From Actinomycetota bacterium (GTDB lineage: Bacteria; Actinomycetota; Coriobacteriia; Anaerosomatales; D1FN1-002), in NCBI GenBank assembly GCA_005774595.1, contig VAUM01000004.1, positions 1 through 26,110 of the forward strand: a stretch of DNA of 26,110 nucleotides, in the 5' to 3' direction. Below are positions 8,265 through 17,119 of the stretch, piece by piece. Numbering within the stretch: the stretch's first letter is position 1; every line of letters begins with the position of its first letter. A program made the position numbers and the translations under genes. The notes beneath the pieces were generated by a model. That model worked only from the letters and a program-made list of their open reading frames with translations, was not told the DNA's origin and did no database searches.

Positions 8265-9325
8265 GCATCCTCCTCAGTCTGGCCGGTGTGGTGGCGATCG
8301 TCATCGTCGTGATGATCAACACGATCGTCGTCATGTACATGGAGCGGAAGGTCCTCGCGCACGTGCAGTCACGCCTCGGGCCGATGGTCACCGGGTGGCA
8401 CGGCGTCCTGCAGCCGATCGCCGACGCCGTCAAACTCCTGGCCAAGGAGGATCTCATCCCGGCCCAGGCCGACCGGCTCCTGTTCTGGCTCGCTCCGGTC
8501 ATGTCGTTCGTGCCGGCCGTGCTCGTCTACATCGCGATGCCCTGGACCGGGATGCTCGGGGTCGAGCTGGACGTCGGCATCTTCCTGGTGTTCGGCGTGG
8601 CGGCGCTCTTCCCGGTGGGTCTGCTCGTGGCCGGTTGGGCGTCGCACAACAAGTACTCGCTGCTCGGGGGGTTCCGCGCGGCGGCGCAGCAGGTCAGCTA
8701 CGAGGTGCCGATGCTGATGTCGGTGATGGGCGTGGTCATGCTCACCGGCTCGATGAAGCTCTCTGCGATCGTAGAGGCGCAGTCGCCGATCTGGCATGTG
8801 TTCACGCAGCCGTTGGCGCTGCTGCTGTACGTGATCGGCATCCTCGCCGAACTGAACCGGGTACCCTTCGACATGCCCGAGGCCGAGTCCGAGCTGGTCG
8901 GGGGGTTCAACGTCGAGTACTCGAGCATGCGGTTCGCGCTGTTCTTCGTCGCCGAGTACGTCAACATGTTCACGCTCTCTCTCCTCGGCGCGATGCTCTT
9001 CTTCGGCGGCTGGGGGGCGGACCCGTCGTACGGCTGGGTCGTTCTCATGGCGAAGACCTACACGATCGTGCTCTTCATCATCGTGACCAGGGGCACCCTG
9101 CCGAGGATCCGTGTCGACCAACTCATGTCGGTCGGCTGGAAGCTCCTCGTGCCTGCGGCGATCCTGAACGTGTTCTTGACCGCCGTCGGGATAGTGGTCG
9201 GAACGCCGGCACTGGTCGCGCTGGAATGGGCCGCCGCGGCGCTCTTCGTCCTGATCGTCATCCGGGTCTCCGGCAGGACCTCGCCGGCAGCCTCCAAGGC
9301 CGCGGCCGGGGAGGTGGCGGCGTGA
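8261..9325 (+). CDS. nuoH: NADH-quinone oxidoreductase subunit H
   Basis: 354 aa, about eight membrane helices. ATG overlaps the nuoCD stop. NuoH forms the quinone-entry tunnel and links the peripheral arm to the pumping arm. Family motifs include MERKVLAHVQSRLGP near the N-terminus, GVLQPIADAVKLLAKED (about residues 48-64), ELNRVPFDMPEAESELVGGFNVEYSSMRFA (the acidic quinone-site loop, about residues 200-230) and RGTLPRIRVDQLM near 283. The C-terminus is Ala-rich and soluble. A 4-base overlap couples it to nuoI. Confidence 0.97.
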   Translation: MSILLSLAGVVAIVIVVMINTIVVMYMERKVLAHVQSRLGPMVTGWHGVLQPIADAVKLLAKEDLIPAQADRLLFWLAPVMSFVPAVLVYIAMPWTGMLGVELDVGIFLVFGVAALFPVGLLVAGWASHNKYSLLGGFRAAAQQVSYEVPMLMSVMGVVMLTGSMKLSAIVEAQSPIWHVFTQPLALLLYVIGILAELNRVPFDMPEAESELVGGFNVEYSSMRFALFFVAEYVNMFTLSLLGAMLFFGGWGADPSYGWVVLMAKTYTIVLFIIVTRGTLPRIRVDQLMSVGWKLLVPAAILNVFLTAVGIVVGTPALVALEWAAAALFVLIVIRVSGRTSPAASKAAAGEVAA

Positions 9326-9780
9326 TCGGCATGGCGCGAGGCTTCGTGACCACGCTCGGGCACCTCGTCCGCCCGGCCATCACCGAGCGCTATCCGGACG
9401 TCAAGCGCGAACTGCCGGAGCGAAGCCGCATGTCCTTCGCGATGCTCGCCGACGAGGACGGCTCATCGGCATGCAAGGCGTGCTTGGTGTGCGAGCGCGA
9501 CTGCCCGGACCATTCCATCACGGTGGTGGCCGACAAGCCCGCTGAGGGCGGCAAGCGCGTGCTGCGCAGGTTCACGATAGACCTCGGGACGTGCATGTAC
9601 TGCGGCCTGTGCGTCGAGAGCTGTCCGTCGGGGGCGCTCGTGCACACCGGCGAGTTCGAGCACGCGCCCAGGCACCGCGACGAGACGATCCTCGTGCTCT
9701 ACGACTCGCCGCCGGGCGCGCCGGGCCCGGCGCCCGAGAGGGCGAGCGAAGAGCCCGCCGAGGAGGAGGGTGCGGAGTGA
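9322..9780 (+). CDS. nuoI: NADH-quinone oxidoreductase subunit I, 2x[4Fe-4S] protein
   Basis: 152 aa. GTG at 9322 has GGGGAGG 7 bases upstream and overlaps the nuoH stop; ATG at 9331 is a weaker alternative. NuoI carries clusters N6a and N6b. Two complete motifs are present: CKACLVCERDCP (about residues 50-61) and CMYCGLCVESCP (about 93-104). The acidic, Pro/Glu-rich C-terminal tail of about 25 residues is not a conserved part of the family. In an operon without NuoEFG, NuoI is the natural electron entry point from a soluble ferredoxin-like donor (inference). Confidence 0.96.
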   Translation: MIGMARGFVTTLGHLVRPAITERYPDVKRELPERSRMSFAMLADEDGSSACKACLVCERDCPDHSITVVADKPAEGGKRVLRRFTIDLGTCMYCGLCVESCPSGALVHTGEFEHAPRHRDETILVLYDSPPGAPGPAPERASEEPAEEEGAE

Positions 9781-10391
9781 GCGTGTCGCTCGTCCTGTTC
9801 TACGCGTACGCGGCGGTCGCGGTCGCCGGGGCCTTGGGTCTCGTCATCGCAAGGAACCTCCTGCACGGCGTCCTGTCGCTGTTCGCGTCGCTCCTGGCCG
9901 TCTCGGCGATCTACATGCTGCTCGGCACGCAGTTCCTCGCCGCGATGCAGCTGTTCATCTACGGTGGAGCGATCACCGTGCTGGTGCTCTTCGTAGTGAT
10001 GCTGACGCGCGCCGCGCCGGAGAGGACCGGCGACTTCACGCAGCTGTCCAGGCCGCTCTCCCTCGCGCTGGCGGTGTGCTTCCTGATCCTGGTCTCCAAC
10101 GTGTTGGTGCACACCGACTGGGACTACGCGGCGGCGCACCTCCACGACACGGCCTCGCTGGCCAGCATCCTGTTCTCCAGGTACGTGCTCCCGTTCGAAC
10201 TCGTGGGCATCGCCCTGACGATCGCGCTCATCGGCGCCATCGTGCTCGCTCGCGCCGACGACGGCGTCGAGCGGATCCCGCCTGGCGACGAGCGGCCCGC
10301 CGGGACCGCCGAGGAGCCCGCGGTAAGGGCGACGCTGGATGGCCGCGAGCGGCTGCCGGTCGCCGGCGCCGAAGGGGCGGTGCGGCCGTGA
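9777..10391 (+). CDS. nuoJ: NADH-quinone oxidoreductase subunit J
   Basis: 204 aa. GTG at 9777, with AGGAGGAGGG 6 bases upstream, overlaps the nuoI stop. Five membrane helices are expected. The helix 3 motif QLFIYGGAITVLVLFVVML, which contains the pi-bulge region linking quinone chemistry to pumping, is at about residues 57-75. ILFSRYVLPFELVGIALTIALIGAIVLAR marks the last helix. The final 40 residues are polar and poorly conserved. A 4-base overlap joins it to nuoK. Confidence 0.95.
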   Translation: MSVSLVLFYAYAAVAVAGALGLVIARNLLHGVLSLFASLLAVSAIYMLLGTQFLAAMQLFIYGGAITVLVLFVVMLTRAAPERTGDFTQLSRPLSLALAVCFLILVSNVLVHTDWDYAAAHLHDTASLASILFSRYVLPFELVGIALTIALIGAIVLARADDGVERIPPGDERPAGTAEEPAVRATLDGRERLPVAGAEGAVRP

Positions 10392-10696
10392 TCACGCTCA
10401 ACCACTACCTGCTGCTCGCTGTGGTCCTGTTCAGCATCGGTCTGTACGGCGCTCTGACCTCGCGCAACGCGCTGCGAGTGCTCGTGTGCGTCGAACTGAT
10501 CCTGAACGCCGTGAACCTGAACCTCGCGGCGTTCTCGGTGCACGTGGCTCCCAAAGAGGCCGTCGGCATGAACTTCGTCATCTTCCTCATGGTCGTGGCG
10601 GCTGCCGAGGTCGGCGTCGGACTCGCGGTCATCGTCCACCTCCACAGGCAGCGTGACATCGGTGCGATCCACCGGCTCGCGGAACTGAAGGGGTGA
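10388..10696 (+). CDS. nuoK: NADH-quinone oxidoreductase subunit K
   Basis: 102 aa, normal length, three helices. GTG overlaps the nuoJ stop. Both membrane glutamates important for proton transfer in this family are present: Glu36 in VCVELILNAVNLNL and Glu74 in AAAEVGVGLAVIV. NuoK is related to MrpC/MnhC antiporter subunits. nuoL starts three bases after its stop. Confidence 0.97.
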   Translation: MITLNHYLLLAVVLFSIGLYGALTSRNALRVLVCVELILNAVNLNLAAFSVHVAPKEAVGMNFVIFLMVVAAAEVGVGLAVIVHLHRQRDIGAIHRLAELKG

Positions 10697-10699
10697 GAG

Positions 10700-12619
10700 G
10701 TGGACCTGCTCAGCTACGGATGGACGATCCCGCTCTTCCCGCTTGTGGTCTTCGCGGTGGTGCTCGCTACCGGGAGGCTGCTGCCGAAGGGCGTCTCGGT
10801 GGGACTCGGCATCGCGGCGCAGGCGTTCGTGCTCGCCTTCGCGCTGGCCGCGGTCGCGCTGACCCAGCACGGACACAGCGTGGGCGCGTCGATGCCGTGG
10901 ATCACGGTAGGCGGGTTCGAGGCCACGGTCGGCTTCCAGATCGACTCGCTGACGGCGGTCATGCTGGTCGTGGTCTCGTTCGTGAGCCTGCTGGTGCAGG
11001 TCTACTCCATCGGCTACATGGAGCACGATGAGCGCTTCCGCTGGTACTACGGCGCAATCTCGCTGTTCACCGCTTCGATGCTGGGCGTCGTCCTGGCCGA
11101 CGGTTGGCTGCTCATGTACATGTGCTGGGAGGTCATGGGCCTGTCCTCCTACCTGCTGATCGGGTTCTGGTTCGAGAAGCCCGAGGCGGCGGCCGCGGCC
11201 AAGAAGGCGTTCATGGTCACGCGCTTCGGTGACGTCGGCTTCGCCCTCTCGCTCGTGGTCGTCTGGTGGGGTTCCGGCACCTTCGAGTTCGAGGGTACCC
11301 GCCACGCGATCGAGTCGGGCGCCTGGGCGGGGCCGGCTGTCACGGTCGCCGCGCTGCTCATGTTCATGGGCGCGATGGGCAAGAGCGCGCAGTTCCCGCT
11401 GCACGTCTGGCTGCCCGACGCCATGGCCGGTCCGACCCCCGGTTCCGCGCTCATCCACGCGGCGACGATGGTGGCCGCGGGCGTCTATCTCGTGGCGCGC
11501 TCCTACTTCATGTTCGAGGCGGGCACGCTGGCGCTCTCGATCGTCGGCACCATAGGGACGATCACCGCCGTGATGGGCGCGCTCATAGCGCTGGCCCAGA
11601 ACGACATCAAGAAGGTGCTCGCGTACTCGACCATCTCCCAGCTCGGCTACATGATGCTGGCGCTGGGGGCCGGCAGCCTGGTCGCCGCGATGTTCCACCT
11701 CGTGACACACGCGTTCTTCAAGGCGCTGCTGTTCCTCGGCGCCGGCAGCGTGATCCACGCGACGCACACGCAGGATCTGCGCGAGATGGGCGGTCTGTGG
11801 CGGAAGATGCCGTGGACGTGCGCGACGTGGGTGATCGGCGCGCTGTCGCTGGCGGGTATCCCGCCGCTCGCGGGCTTCTGGAGCAAGGACGAGATCCTCA
11901 TGGTGGCGATGCACTCCGGCCGCGTCGAGCTGGTCATCGCCGGCGTGCTGACGGCGGGGCTCACCGCGTTCTACATGGGGCGCTCCACGCTGATGGCGTT
12001 CTTCGTCAAGCCGGCCGATCCCGAGCGGGCCGCCCACGCGCACGAGTCGCCGATGGTCATGACCGCGCCCTTGGCGGTCCTGGCGATCATGGCCGCGCTG
12101 GCGGGCCTGTTCAACTCGCCTGTCGGCGGCTACGTGTTCGGCAAGTACCTAGGGCATCACGAGGCCGCCGAGCCGGACCTGATCCTGATGGGGATCGCCG
12201 TGGGAGTGGCGGCGGCGGGCATCGCGCTGGCCTGGACGATGTATGTGAAGCGATTCGTCGAGCCTGACGTCCACCTGCGGCCAAGGGCTGTGTCGGTACC
12301 GCTCACGGGGCTGTTCTGGATCGACCGCATCTACGAGATCGCGGTGGTCCGGCCGATCATGGCGATGGCCGCTTGGTCGGACAGGGCGGACGCGGTCGTC
12401 GACGGAGTCGTGCGGGCGGTGGGCGCCGCCGGGCTCGCGGCGAGCCGAGGACTGGACGTCTTCGACCACAAGGTGGTCGACGGCGCCGTCAACCGGCTCG
12501 GCGAGAGCGTGGTCGAGTCCGGCTGGAGGACCCGCAAGCTCCAGACGGGCAACGTTCAGACGTACCTGTGGCTTCTCGCGTTCTCCGTGGTAGTGCTGGT
12601 GGCGGTGTTCGCGAGATGA
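10700..12619 (+). CDS. nuoL: NADH-quinone oxidoreductase subunit L (distal antiporter-like)
   Basis: 639 aa. GTG at 10700 has GAAGGGG about 6 bases upstream. The antiporter core shows the helix 5 glutamate (CWEVMGLSSYLLIGFWFEKPEA), helix 7 Lys228 (GKSAQFPLHVWLPDAM) and TPGSALIHAATMVAAGVYLVAR. The C-terminal part (KVVDGAVNRLGESVVESGWRTRKLQTGNVQTYLW) is typical of the lateral-helix end of NuoL. Total length is ordinary (E. coli is about 613), which matters because this operon has one extra antiporter subunit. It overlaps nuoM by ATGA. Confidence 0.96.
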   Translation: MDLLSYGWTIPLFPLVVFAVVLATGRLLPKGVSVGLGIAAQAFVLAFALAAVALTQHGHSVGASMPWITVGGFEATVGFQIDSLTAVMLVVVSFVSLLVQVYSIGYMEHDERFRWYYGAISLFTASMLGVVLADGWLLMYMCWEVMGLSSYLLIGFWFEKPEAAAAAKKAFMVTRFGDVGFALSLVVVWWGSGTFEFEGTRHAIESGAWAGPAVTVAALLMFMGAMGKSAQFPLHVWLPDAMAGPTPGSALIHAATMVAAGVYLVARSYFMFEAGTLALSIVGTIGTITAVMGALIALAQNDIKKVLAYSTISQLGYMMLALGAGSLVAAMFHLVTHAFFKALLFLGAGSVIHATHTQDLREMGGLWRKMPWTCATWVIGALSLAGIPPLAGFWSKDEILMVAMHSGRVELVIAGVLTAGLTAFYMGRSTLMAFFVKPADPERAAHAHESPMVMTAPLAVLAIMAALAGLFNSPVGGYVFGKYLGHHEAAEPDLILMGIAVGVAAAGIALAWTMYVKRFVEPDVHLRPRAVSVPLTGLFWIDRIYEIAVVRPIMAMAAWSDRADAVVDGVVRAVGAAGLAASRGLDVFDHKVVDGAVNRLGESVVESGWRTRKLQTGNVQTYLWLLAFSVVVLVAVFAR

Positions 12620-14082
12620 GCGGCGTGCCGGTGCTCTCGGTCATCGTGCTGGCGCCCCTGGCCGGGGCGGCCTTGATCGGCCTTCTCGGCCGAGGGCGTG
12701 GCGCGCCGAGGTACATCGCGCTGGCGTTCACGCTCGTAAGCCTCGTCGGCGCGGCTTGGCTGTACTGGGCGTACGACCGGACCGCGGCGGGGTTCCAGTT
12801 CGTCGAGACGGTGTCGTGGATCCCGTCGATGGGTGTGTCGTACACGCTCGGCGTCGACGGCGTCTCCGTGCCGATGCTGCTGCTGACGGCGATCGTCATC
12901 GTGACCGGCGTGCTCGCCTCCTGGAGCGTCGAGGAGCGGCCGCGCGAGTTCTTCGTGCTGCTGCTGTTGCTGGTCTCCGGCGTGTTCGGCGTGTTCGCGT
13001 CGCTCGACGCGTTCCTGCTGTTCTTCTTCTACGAGATGGCCGTCCTGCCGATGTACCTGCTCATCTCCATCTGGGGCAGCACGCGCAAGGACTACGCGGC
13101 GATGAAGCTCACGCTGTTCCTGTTCGCCGGCAGCGCCGCGCTCATGCTCGTGCTGGTCGTGACGTACTGGAACGTGGGCGCCGGCACCTTCGACATGCGC
13201 GTGTGGGCCGAGAACGACTTCGGCGCGGAGTTCCAGCGCTGGATGTTCCTGCTCGCGCTCATCGGGTTCGGCACGCTGATCCCGACCTGGCCGCTGCACA
13301 CCTGGTCGCCCGACGGGCACGTCGCGGCGCCCACGGCGGTCTCGATGCTGCACGCGGGCGTGCTGCTCAAGCTCGGAGCGTACGGCGTGATCAGGCTGGG
13401 GATGTGGATGTTCCCGACCGGGTTCGCCGACTGGCGGATGCTGATCGGGGTGATCGGAGCTGTCAACGTCGTCTATGGCGCCTTCTGCGCGATGAACCAG
13501 TCCGACCTGAAGTACGTCATCGGCTACTCCAGCGTCAGCCACATGGGCTATGTGCTGCTGGGCCTAGCCGTCGCGAGCGAGTTCGGTCTTTCCGGCGCGG
13601 TGTTCCAGATGTTCGCCCACGGCATCATGACGGCGCTGTTCTTCACGCTCGTCGGCTACGTCTACGAGTCCTCGCACACGAGACAGATCGCCGAGATCTC
13701 GGGGCTGATGAAGCAGACGCCGTTGGTCGCGGCCGCGTTCGTCGTGGCCAGTGCGGCCAGCATGGGCCTGCCTTCGACGAGCGGGTTCGTGGCCGAGCTC
13801 CTGGTCTATGTCGGCCTGGTGAACACAGCGCCGGTGCTCGCCGCCGCGGCGTTCGTCGGCGTGGTGATCACGGCGGCGTACCTGCTGCGGCTGCTCGGCC
13901 GGATCCTGCTCGGCGAGCCTTCCGAGGCCATCGCGCACATCGGCGACCCGTCGCCGATCGGGCTGGTGCCGGTGGGCACCCTCTGCCTGACGATCATGGT
14001 GGTCGGGCTCTTCCCGGCCTCCATGCACGGCACTATCACGAGCGGTCTCGAGCCGCTGCTGACGAAGCTGGCGGGAGGGTGA
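12616..14082 (+). CDS. nuoM: NADH-quinone oxidoreductase subunit M, first copy, lacking the helix 7 lysine
   Basis: 488 aa. ATG overlaps the nuoL stop. It is an antiporter-like subunit with about 14 helices. Glu140 in FFFYEMAVLPMYLL (helix 5), Lys252 in AGVLLKLGAYG (helix 8) and Glu394 in SGFVAELLV (helix 12) are kept. The helix 7 segment reads IGFGTLIPTWPLHTWSPDGH, so the pumping lysine of the usual (A/F)xxKxPxxPLHxWLPDAH motif is Leu221. The second NuoM (15556-17019) and NuoL and NuoN in this operon keep theirs. It is a distinct NuoM subtype, not simply a recent duplicate of the other copy. It either pumps differently or serves a structural or coupling role (inference). Confidence 0.95.
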   Translation: MSGVPVLSVIVLAPLAGAALIGLLGRGRGAPRYIALAFTLVSLVGAAWLYWAYDRTAAGFQFVETVSWIPSMGVSYTLGVDGVSVPMLLLTAIVIVTGVLASWSVEERPREFFVLLLLLVSGVFGVFASLDAFLLFFFYEMAVLPMYLLISIWGSTRKDYAAMKLTLFLFAGSAALMLVLVVTYWNVGAGTFDMRVWAENDFGAEFQRWMFLLALIGFGTLIPTWPLHTWSPDGHVAAPTAVSMLHAGVLLKLGAYGVIRLGMWMFPTGFADWRMLIGVIGAVNVVYGAFCAMNQSDLKYVIGYSSVSHMGYVLLGLAVASEFGLSGAVFQMFAHGIMTALFFTLVGYVYESSHTRQIAEISGLMKQTPLVAAAFVVASAASMGLPSTSGFVAELLVYVGLVNTAPVLAAAAFVGVVITAAYLLRLLGRILLGEPSEAIAHIGDPSPIGLVPVGTLCLTIMVVGLFPASMHGTITSGLEPLLTKLAGG

Positions 14083-14084
14083 CA

Positions 14085-15545
14085 GTGGGCGACCAGTTCG
14101 GCACCTACACGCATCTTCTGCCCGAGATCGTCGTCGCGGTGACCGGCGTCGTCATCCTGGTGGCCGACGTGCTGTGGCCGGGTCGCGCGACCGAGCCCGC
14201 GCGCAGCAAGCCGGCGGCGGCGTATCTCGGCGTGGCCGGCCTGCTCCTGGCGGGGGTTGCCACGGTGGTGCTGGCCGGCACGGAGCGGACGCTGTTCGCC
14301 GGCGTCGTGCAGGTGGACGGGCTCTCGACGTTCTTCCGGCTGCTGTTCATCGGGATCGGCGTCCTGGTCCTGCTGCTCTCGGTCGACTCGGTGCCGACGT
14401 TCTCCAAGTGGTCCGCCGAGTACTACCTTCTGGTCGTCTGGTGCACGCTGGGCCACATGGTGCTGGCTTCCTCGGCGGAGCTGTTCACGATCTTCGTGGC
14501 GCTGCAGCTGTCCAGCATCCCTCTCATCGTGCTGATCGGGTATGCGAAGCGAGATCCGAGGTCCGGCGAGGCGTCGCTGAAGTACCTGCTCCTCGTGCTC
14601 GTCTCCACGGCGGTGCTCCTCTACGGGATGACGCTCATCTACGGCGCGTTGGGCACGAGCACGCTCGTCGGGATCGGCGCCGAGCTGGCCGCGGAAGGCA
14701 ACGCGATCCAGCCGGTGGTGGCGCTCGGGATCGTGCTGCTGCTGACGGGATTCGCGTTCAAGGTGACCGCGGCGCCGTTCCACTTCTGGGTGCCCGACGC
14801 CTACGACGGGGCCCCCGCGCCGGTCACGGCGTTCCTATCGGTCGGCTCGAAGTTCGCCGGGTTCGCGCTGGCGCTGCGCATCATCGTCACCGGCGTCCAC
14901 GTGCCGCTCGACTGGGCGATGATTTTCGGCGCGATGGCGGCACTCTCGATGACGTGGGGGAACCTCGGCGCGCTCATGCAGACGAACATGAAGCGCATGC
15001 TCGCATACTCCGGCATCGCTCAGGCGGGCTACCTTCTCGTTGGGCTGGCGCCGATGACGAAGGAGGGCGTGGGCGCCGTTCTCTTCTACGCGGTCGCGTA
15101 CACGGCGGCCAACCTCGCGGCCTTCTCGGTGGTCGTGATCTGCTCGAGGGCGATCGGCAGCGACCGGATAGAGGACTACGCCGGGCTGTCGAGGCGCGCT
15201 CCTCTGCTGGCGCTCTCGCTCGCCGTGGCTCTGCTGTCGCTCGGCGGGCTTCCGCTTCTCGCCGGCTTCATGGCCAAGTTCTACATCTTCCTGTACGCGG
15301 CGCGCGCCGGACTGGCGTGGCTCGTGGCGGTGGGCGTGATCAACAGCGTGATCTCGCTCTACTATTACCTGCGCGTCGTGTGGGTGATGTACGTGCGGGA
15401 GCCAGCCGGCGAGACACGGGTGCCGGTCGGTGCGCGCACCGCGGTCGCGATGTCGATAGCGCTTGCGGCGACGGTCGCGCTCGGCGTCCTGCCCGAGTGG
15501 GCACTGCGGGCCACCGACCAGGCAGCGGCAGCGCTGTTCAGATAG
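14085..15545 (+). CDS. nuoN: NADH-quinone oxidoreductase subunit N
   Basis: 486 aa. The start is GTG at 14085, since GGGAGGG lies 5 bases upstream; an in-frame GTG at 14079 sits on top of that site. Motifs are EYYLLVVWCTLGHMVLASSAELFTIFVALQL (helix 5 glutamate), GFAFKVTAAPFHFWVPDAYDGAPAPVTAFLS (helix 7 Lys226) and KRMLAYSGIAQAGYLLVGL. It is unusual for nuoN to be followed by another nuoM rather than ending the operon. The gap to that gene is 10 bases. Confidence 0.96.
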   Translation: MGDQFGTYTHLLPEIVVAVTGVVILVADVLWPGRATEPARSKPAAAYLGVAGLLLAGVATVVLAGTERTLFAGVVQVDGLSTFFRLLFIGIGVLVLLLSVDSVPTFSKWSAEYYLLVVWCTLGHMVLASSAELFTIFVALQLSSIPLIVLIGYAKRDPRSGEASLKYLLLVLVSTAVLLYGMTLIYGALGTSTLVGIGAELAAEGNAIQPVVALGIVLLLTGFAFKVTAAPFHFWVPDAYDGAPAPVTAFLSVGSKFAGFALALRIIVTGVHVPLDWAMIFGAMAALSMTWGNLGALMQTNMKRMLAYSGIAQAGYLLVGLAPMTKEGVGAVLFYAVAYTAANLAAFSVVVICSRAIGSDRIEDYAGLSRRAPLLALSLAVALLSLGGLPLLAGFMAKFYIFLYAARAGLAWLVAVGVINSVISLYYYLRVVWVMYVREPAGETRVPVGARTAVAMSIALAATVALGVLPEWALRATDQAAAALFR

Positions 15546-15555
15546 GGAGCCGACG

Positions 15556-17019
15556 GTGACGACGATGCAGATCGCCCTTGTCGCGATGGTTCTGGTCCCG
15601 CTCTTCGGAGGCGTGGCGATCTCGCTCCTGAGCGGTTCGCGCCCCTCGTGGTCGAGGAACGCGGCGCTGTCGCTGAGTTGTGTCGTGTTCGGGCTCGCGG
15701 CGTGGATGTGGGTGTCGTTCGACCGCGCGTCCTCAGCGATCCAGTTCTCGCTCGCGCTGCCGTGGGTGCCTGCGCTGAACACGTCGATGCACCTGGGCGT
15801 CGACGGGGTCTCGATGCCGATGGTGCTCCTGACGGCGCTGCTGACGGTGGTCGCGGTGCTGGCCTCCCGGGGCATCGAGGACCGGGTGCGCGAGTACCAC
15901 ACGCTGCTGCTGCTCCTGGAGGCGGGACTGATCGGCGTGTTCGTCGCGCTCGACTTGATCGCGTTCTTCCTGTTCTGGGAGGTCGTGCTGATCCCGATGT
16001 ACTTCCTCATCGCGATATGGGGCGGGCCGAGAAGGTCGTACGCATCGGTCAAGTTCTTCATCTACACGCTCGCTGGCAGCATGGCGATGCTTGCCGGGAT
16101 CATCACTCTGTACCTGAGGACCGGCGCTTCGACGTTCGACATCGTCGAGATCGCGCCGCTGGCTGCGACGATCGATCCGGGGACCCAGACGGTGATCTTC
16201 GCCGCCATCGCGATCGGGCTCGCGATCAAGGTGCCGATGTTCCCGCTGCACACGTGGTTGCCTGACGCCCACGTCGAGGCGCCGACGGCGGTCTCGGTGC
16301 TCTTGGCCGGCGTGCTGCTCAAGATGGGGTCGTACGGCTTCCTGAGGTTCGGACCGTCGATGCTCCCGCACGGCTTCGAGGCCGCCAGGCCCTTCATCGC
16401 CGCGCTGGCGCTCGTTTCGATCGTCTACGGCGCGGCCGTGGCGCTCATGCAGAGCGATCTCAAGCGTCTCGTGGCCTATTCCTCCGTGTCGCACATGGGC
16501 TACGTGATGCTCGGCATCGCCGCGGGCACCGCGACCGCCATCAGCGGCGCTGTCGTTCAGATGTTCTCCCACGGCCTGATCGCGGGGCTGCTGTTCCTGC
16601 TGGTCGGCACCGTCTACGAGCGGACACACACCCGCGAGATCGCCGAGTACGGGGGCATCGCGAAGGTGACGCCGCTGATCGCCGGGGCGTTCGTCTTCGC
16701 CTCGTTCGCCTCCCTCGGACTGCCGGGACTGTCCGGCTTCGTCGGGGAGTCCATGGTCGTCATCGGCTCGTTCGAGGAGTTCCGGCTGCACTCGGTGCTG
16801 GCCTCCGGCGCGGTGATGCTCACAGTCGGTTACCTGCTGTGGATGCTTCAGCGTGTCGTCTTCGGGCCGGTGAACGAGCACCGTCTCGCCATGACGGACA
16901 TGACAGTGCGCGAGGCGTTCGCCATCGCGCCCCTGGCGGCGCTCACACTGGTCGTGGGCGTCGCCCCGCAGACGCTGATCGGCGTGGCTAGAGCGAGCGT
17001 CGAGCTGCTGGCACGCTAG
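15556..17019 (+). CDS. nuoM: NADH-quinone oxidoreductase subunit M, second copy, canonical
   Basis: 487 aa. GTG at 15556 has AGGGAG 6 bases upstream; ATG at 15565 is an alternative. It has the canonical motif set: LFWEVVLIPMYFLIAIWG (helix 5 Glu), GLAIKVPMFPLHTWLPDAHVEAPTAVSV (helix 7 Lys225), AGVLLKMGSYG (helix 8 Lys) and LSGFVGESMVVIGSF (helix 12 Glu). It closes the operon. With NuoL, NuoN and the first NuoM, four antiporter-like subunits are encoded instead of the usual three. They may share one arm, or the two NuoM forms may be alternatives. Confidence 0.95.
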   Translation: MTTMQIALVAMVLVPLFGGVAISLLSGSRPSWSRNAALSLSCVVFGLAAWMWVSFDRASSAIQFSLALPWVPALNTSMHLGVDGVSMPMVLLTALLTVVAVLASRGIEDRVREYHTLLLLLEAGLIGVFVALDLIAFFLFWEVVLIPMYFLIAIWGGPRRSYASVKFFIYTLAGSMAMLAGIITLYLRTGASTFDIVEIAPLAATIDPGTQTVIFAAIAIGLAIKVPMFPLHTWLPDAHVEAPTAVSVLLAGVLLKMGSYGFLRFGPSMLPHGFEAARPFIAALALVSIVYGAAVALMQSDLKRLVAYSSVSHMGYVMLGIAAGTATAISGAVVQMFSHGLIAGLLFLLVGTVYERTHTREIAEYGGIAKVTPLIAGAFVFASFASLGLPGLSGFVGESMVVIGSFEEFRLHSVLASGAVMLTVGYLLWMLQRVVFGPVNEHRLAMTDMTVREAFAIAPLAALTLVVGVAPQTLIGVARASVELLAR

Positions 17020-17119
17020 CGAGCGCTTCCGCGAGCGCCGATCCCGCCGCCGCCAGGAGCTGGACCGGGGGCGTGTTCTCGCGGATGCACCCGTCAGTCC
17101 CGCATTCCTCGACGATGCG

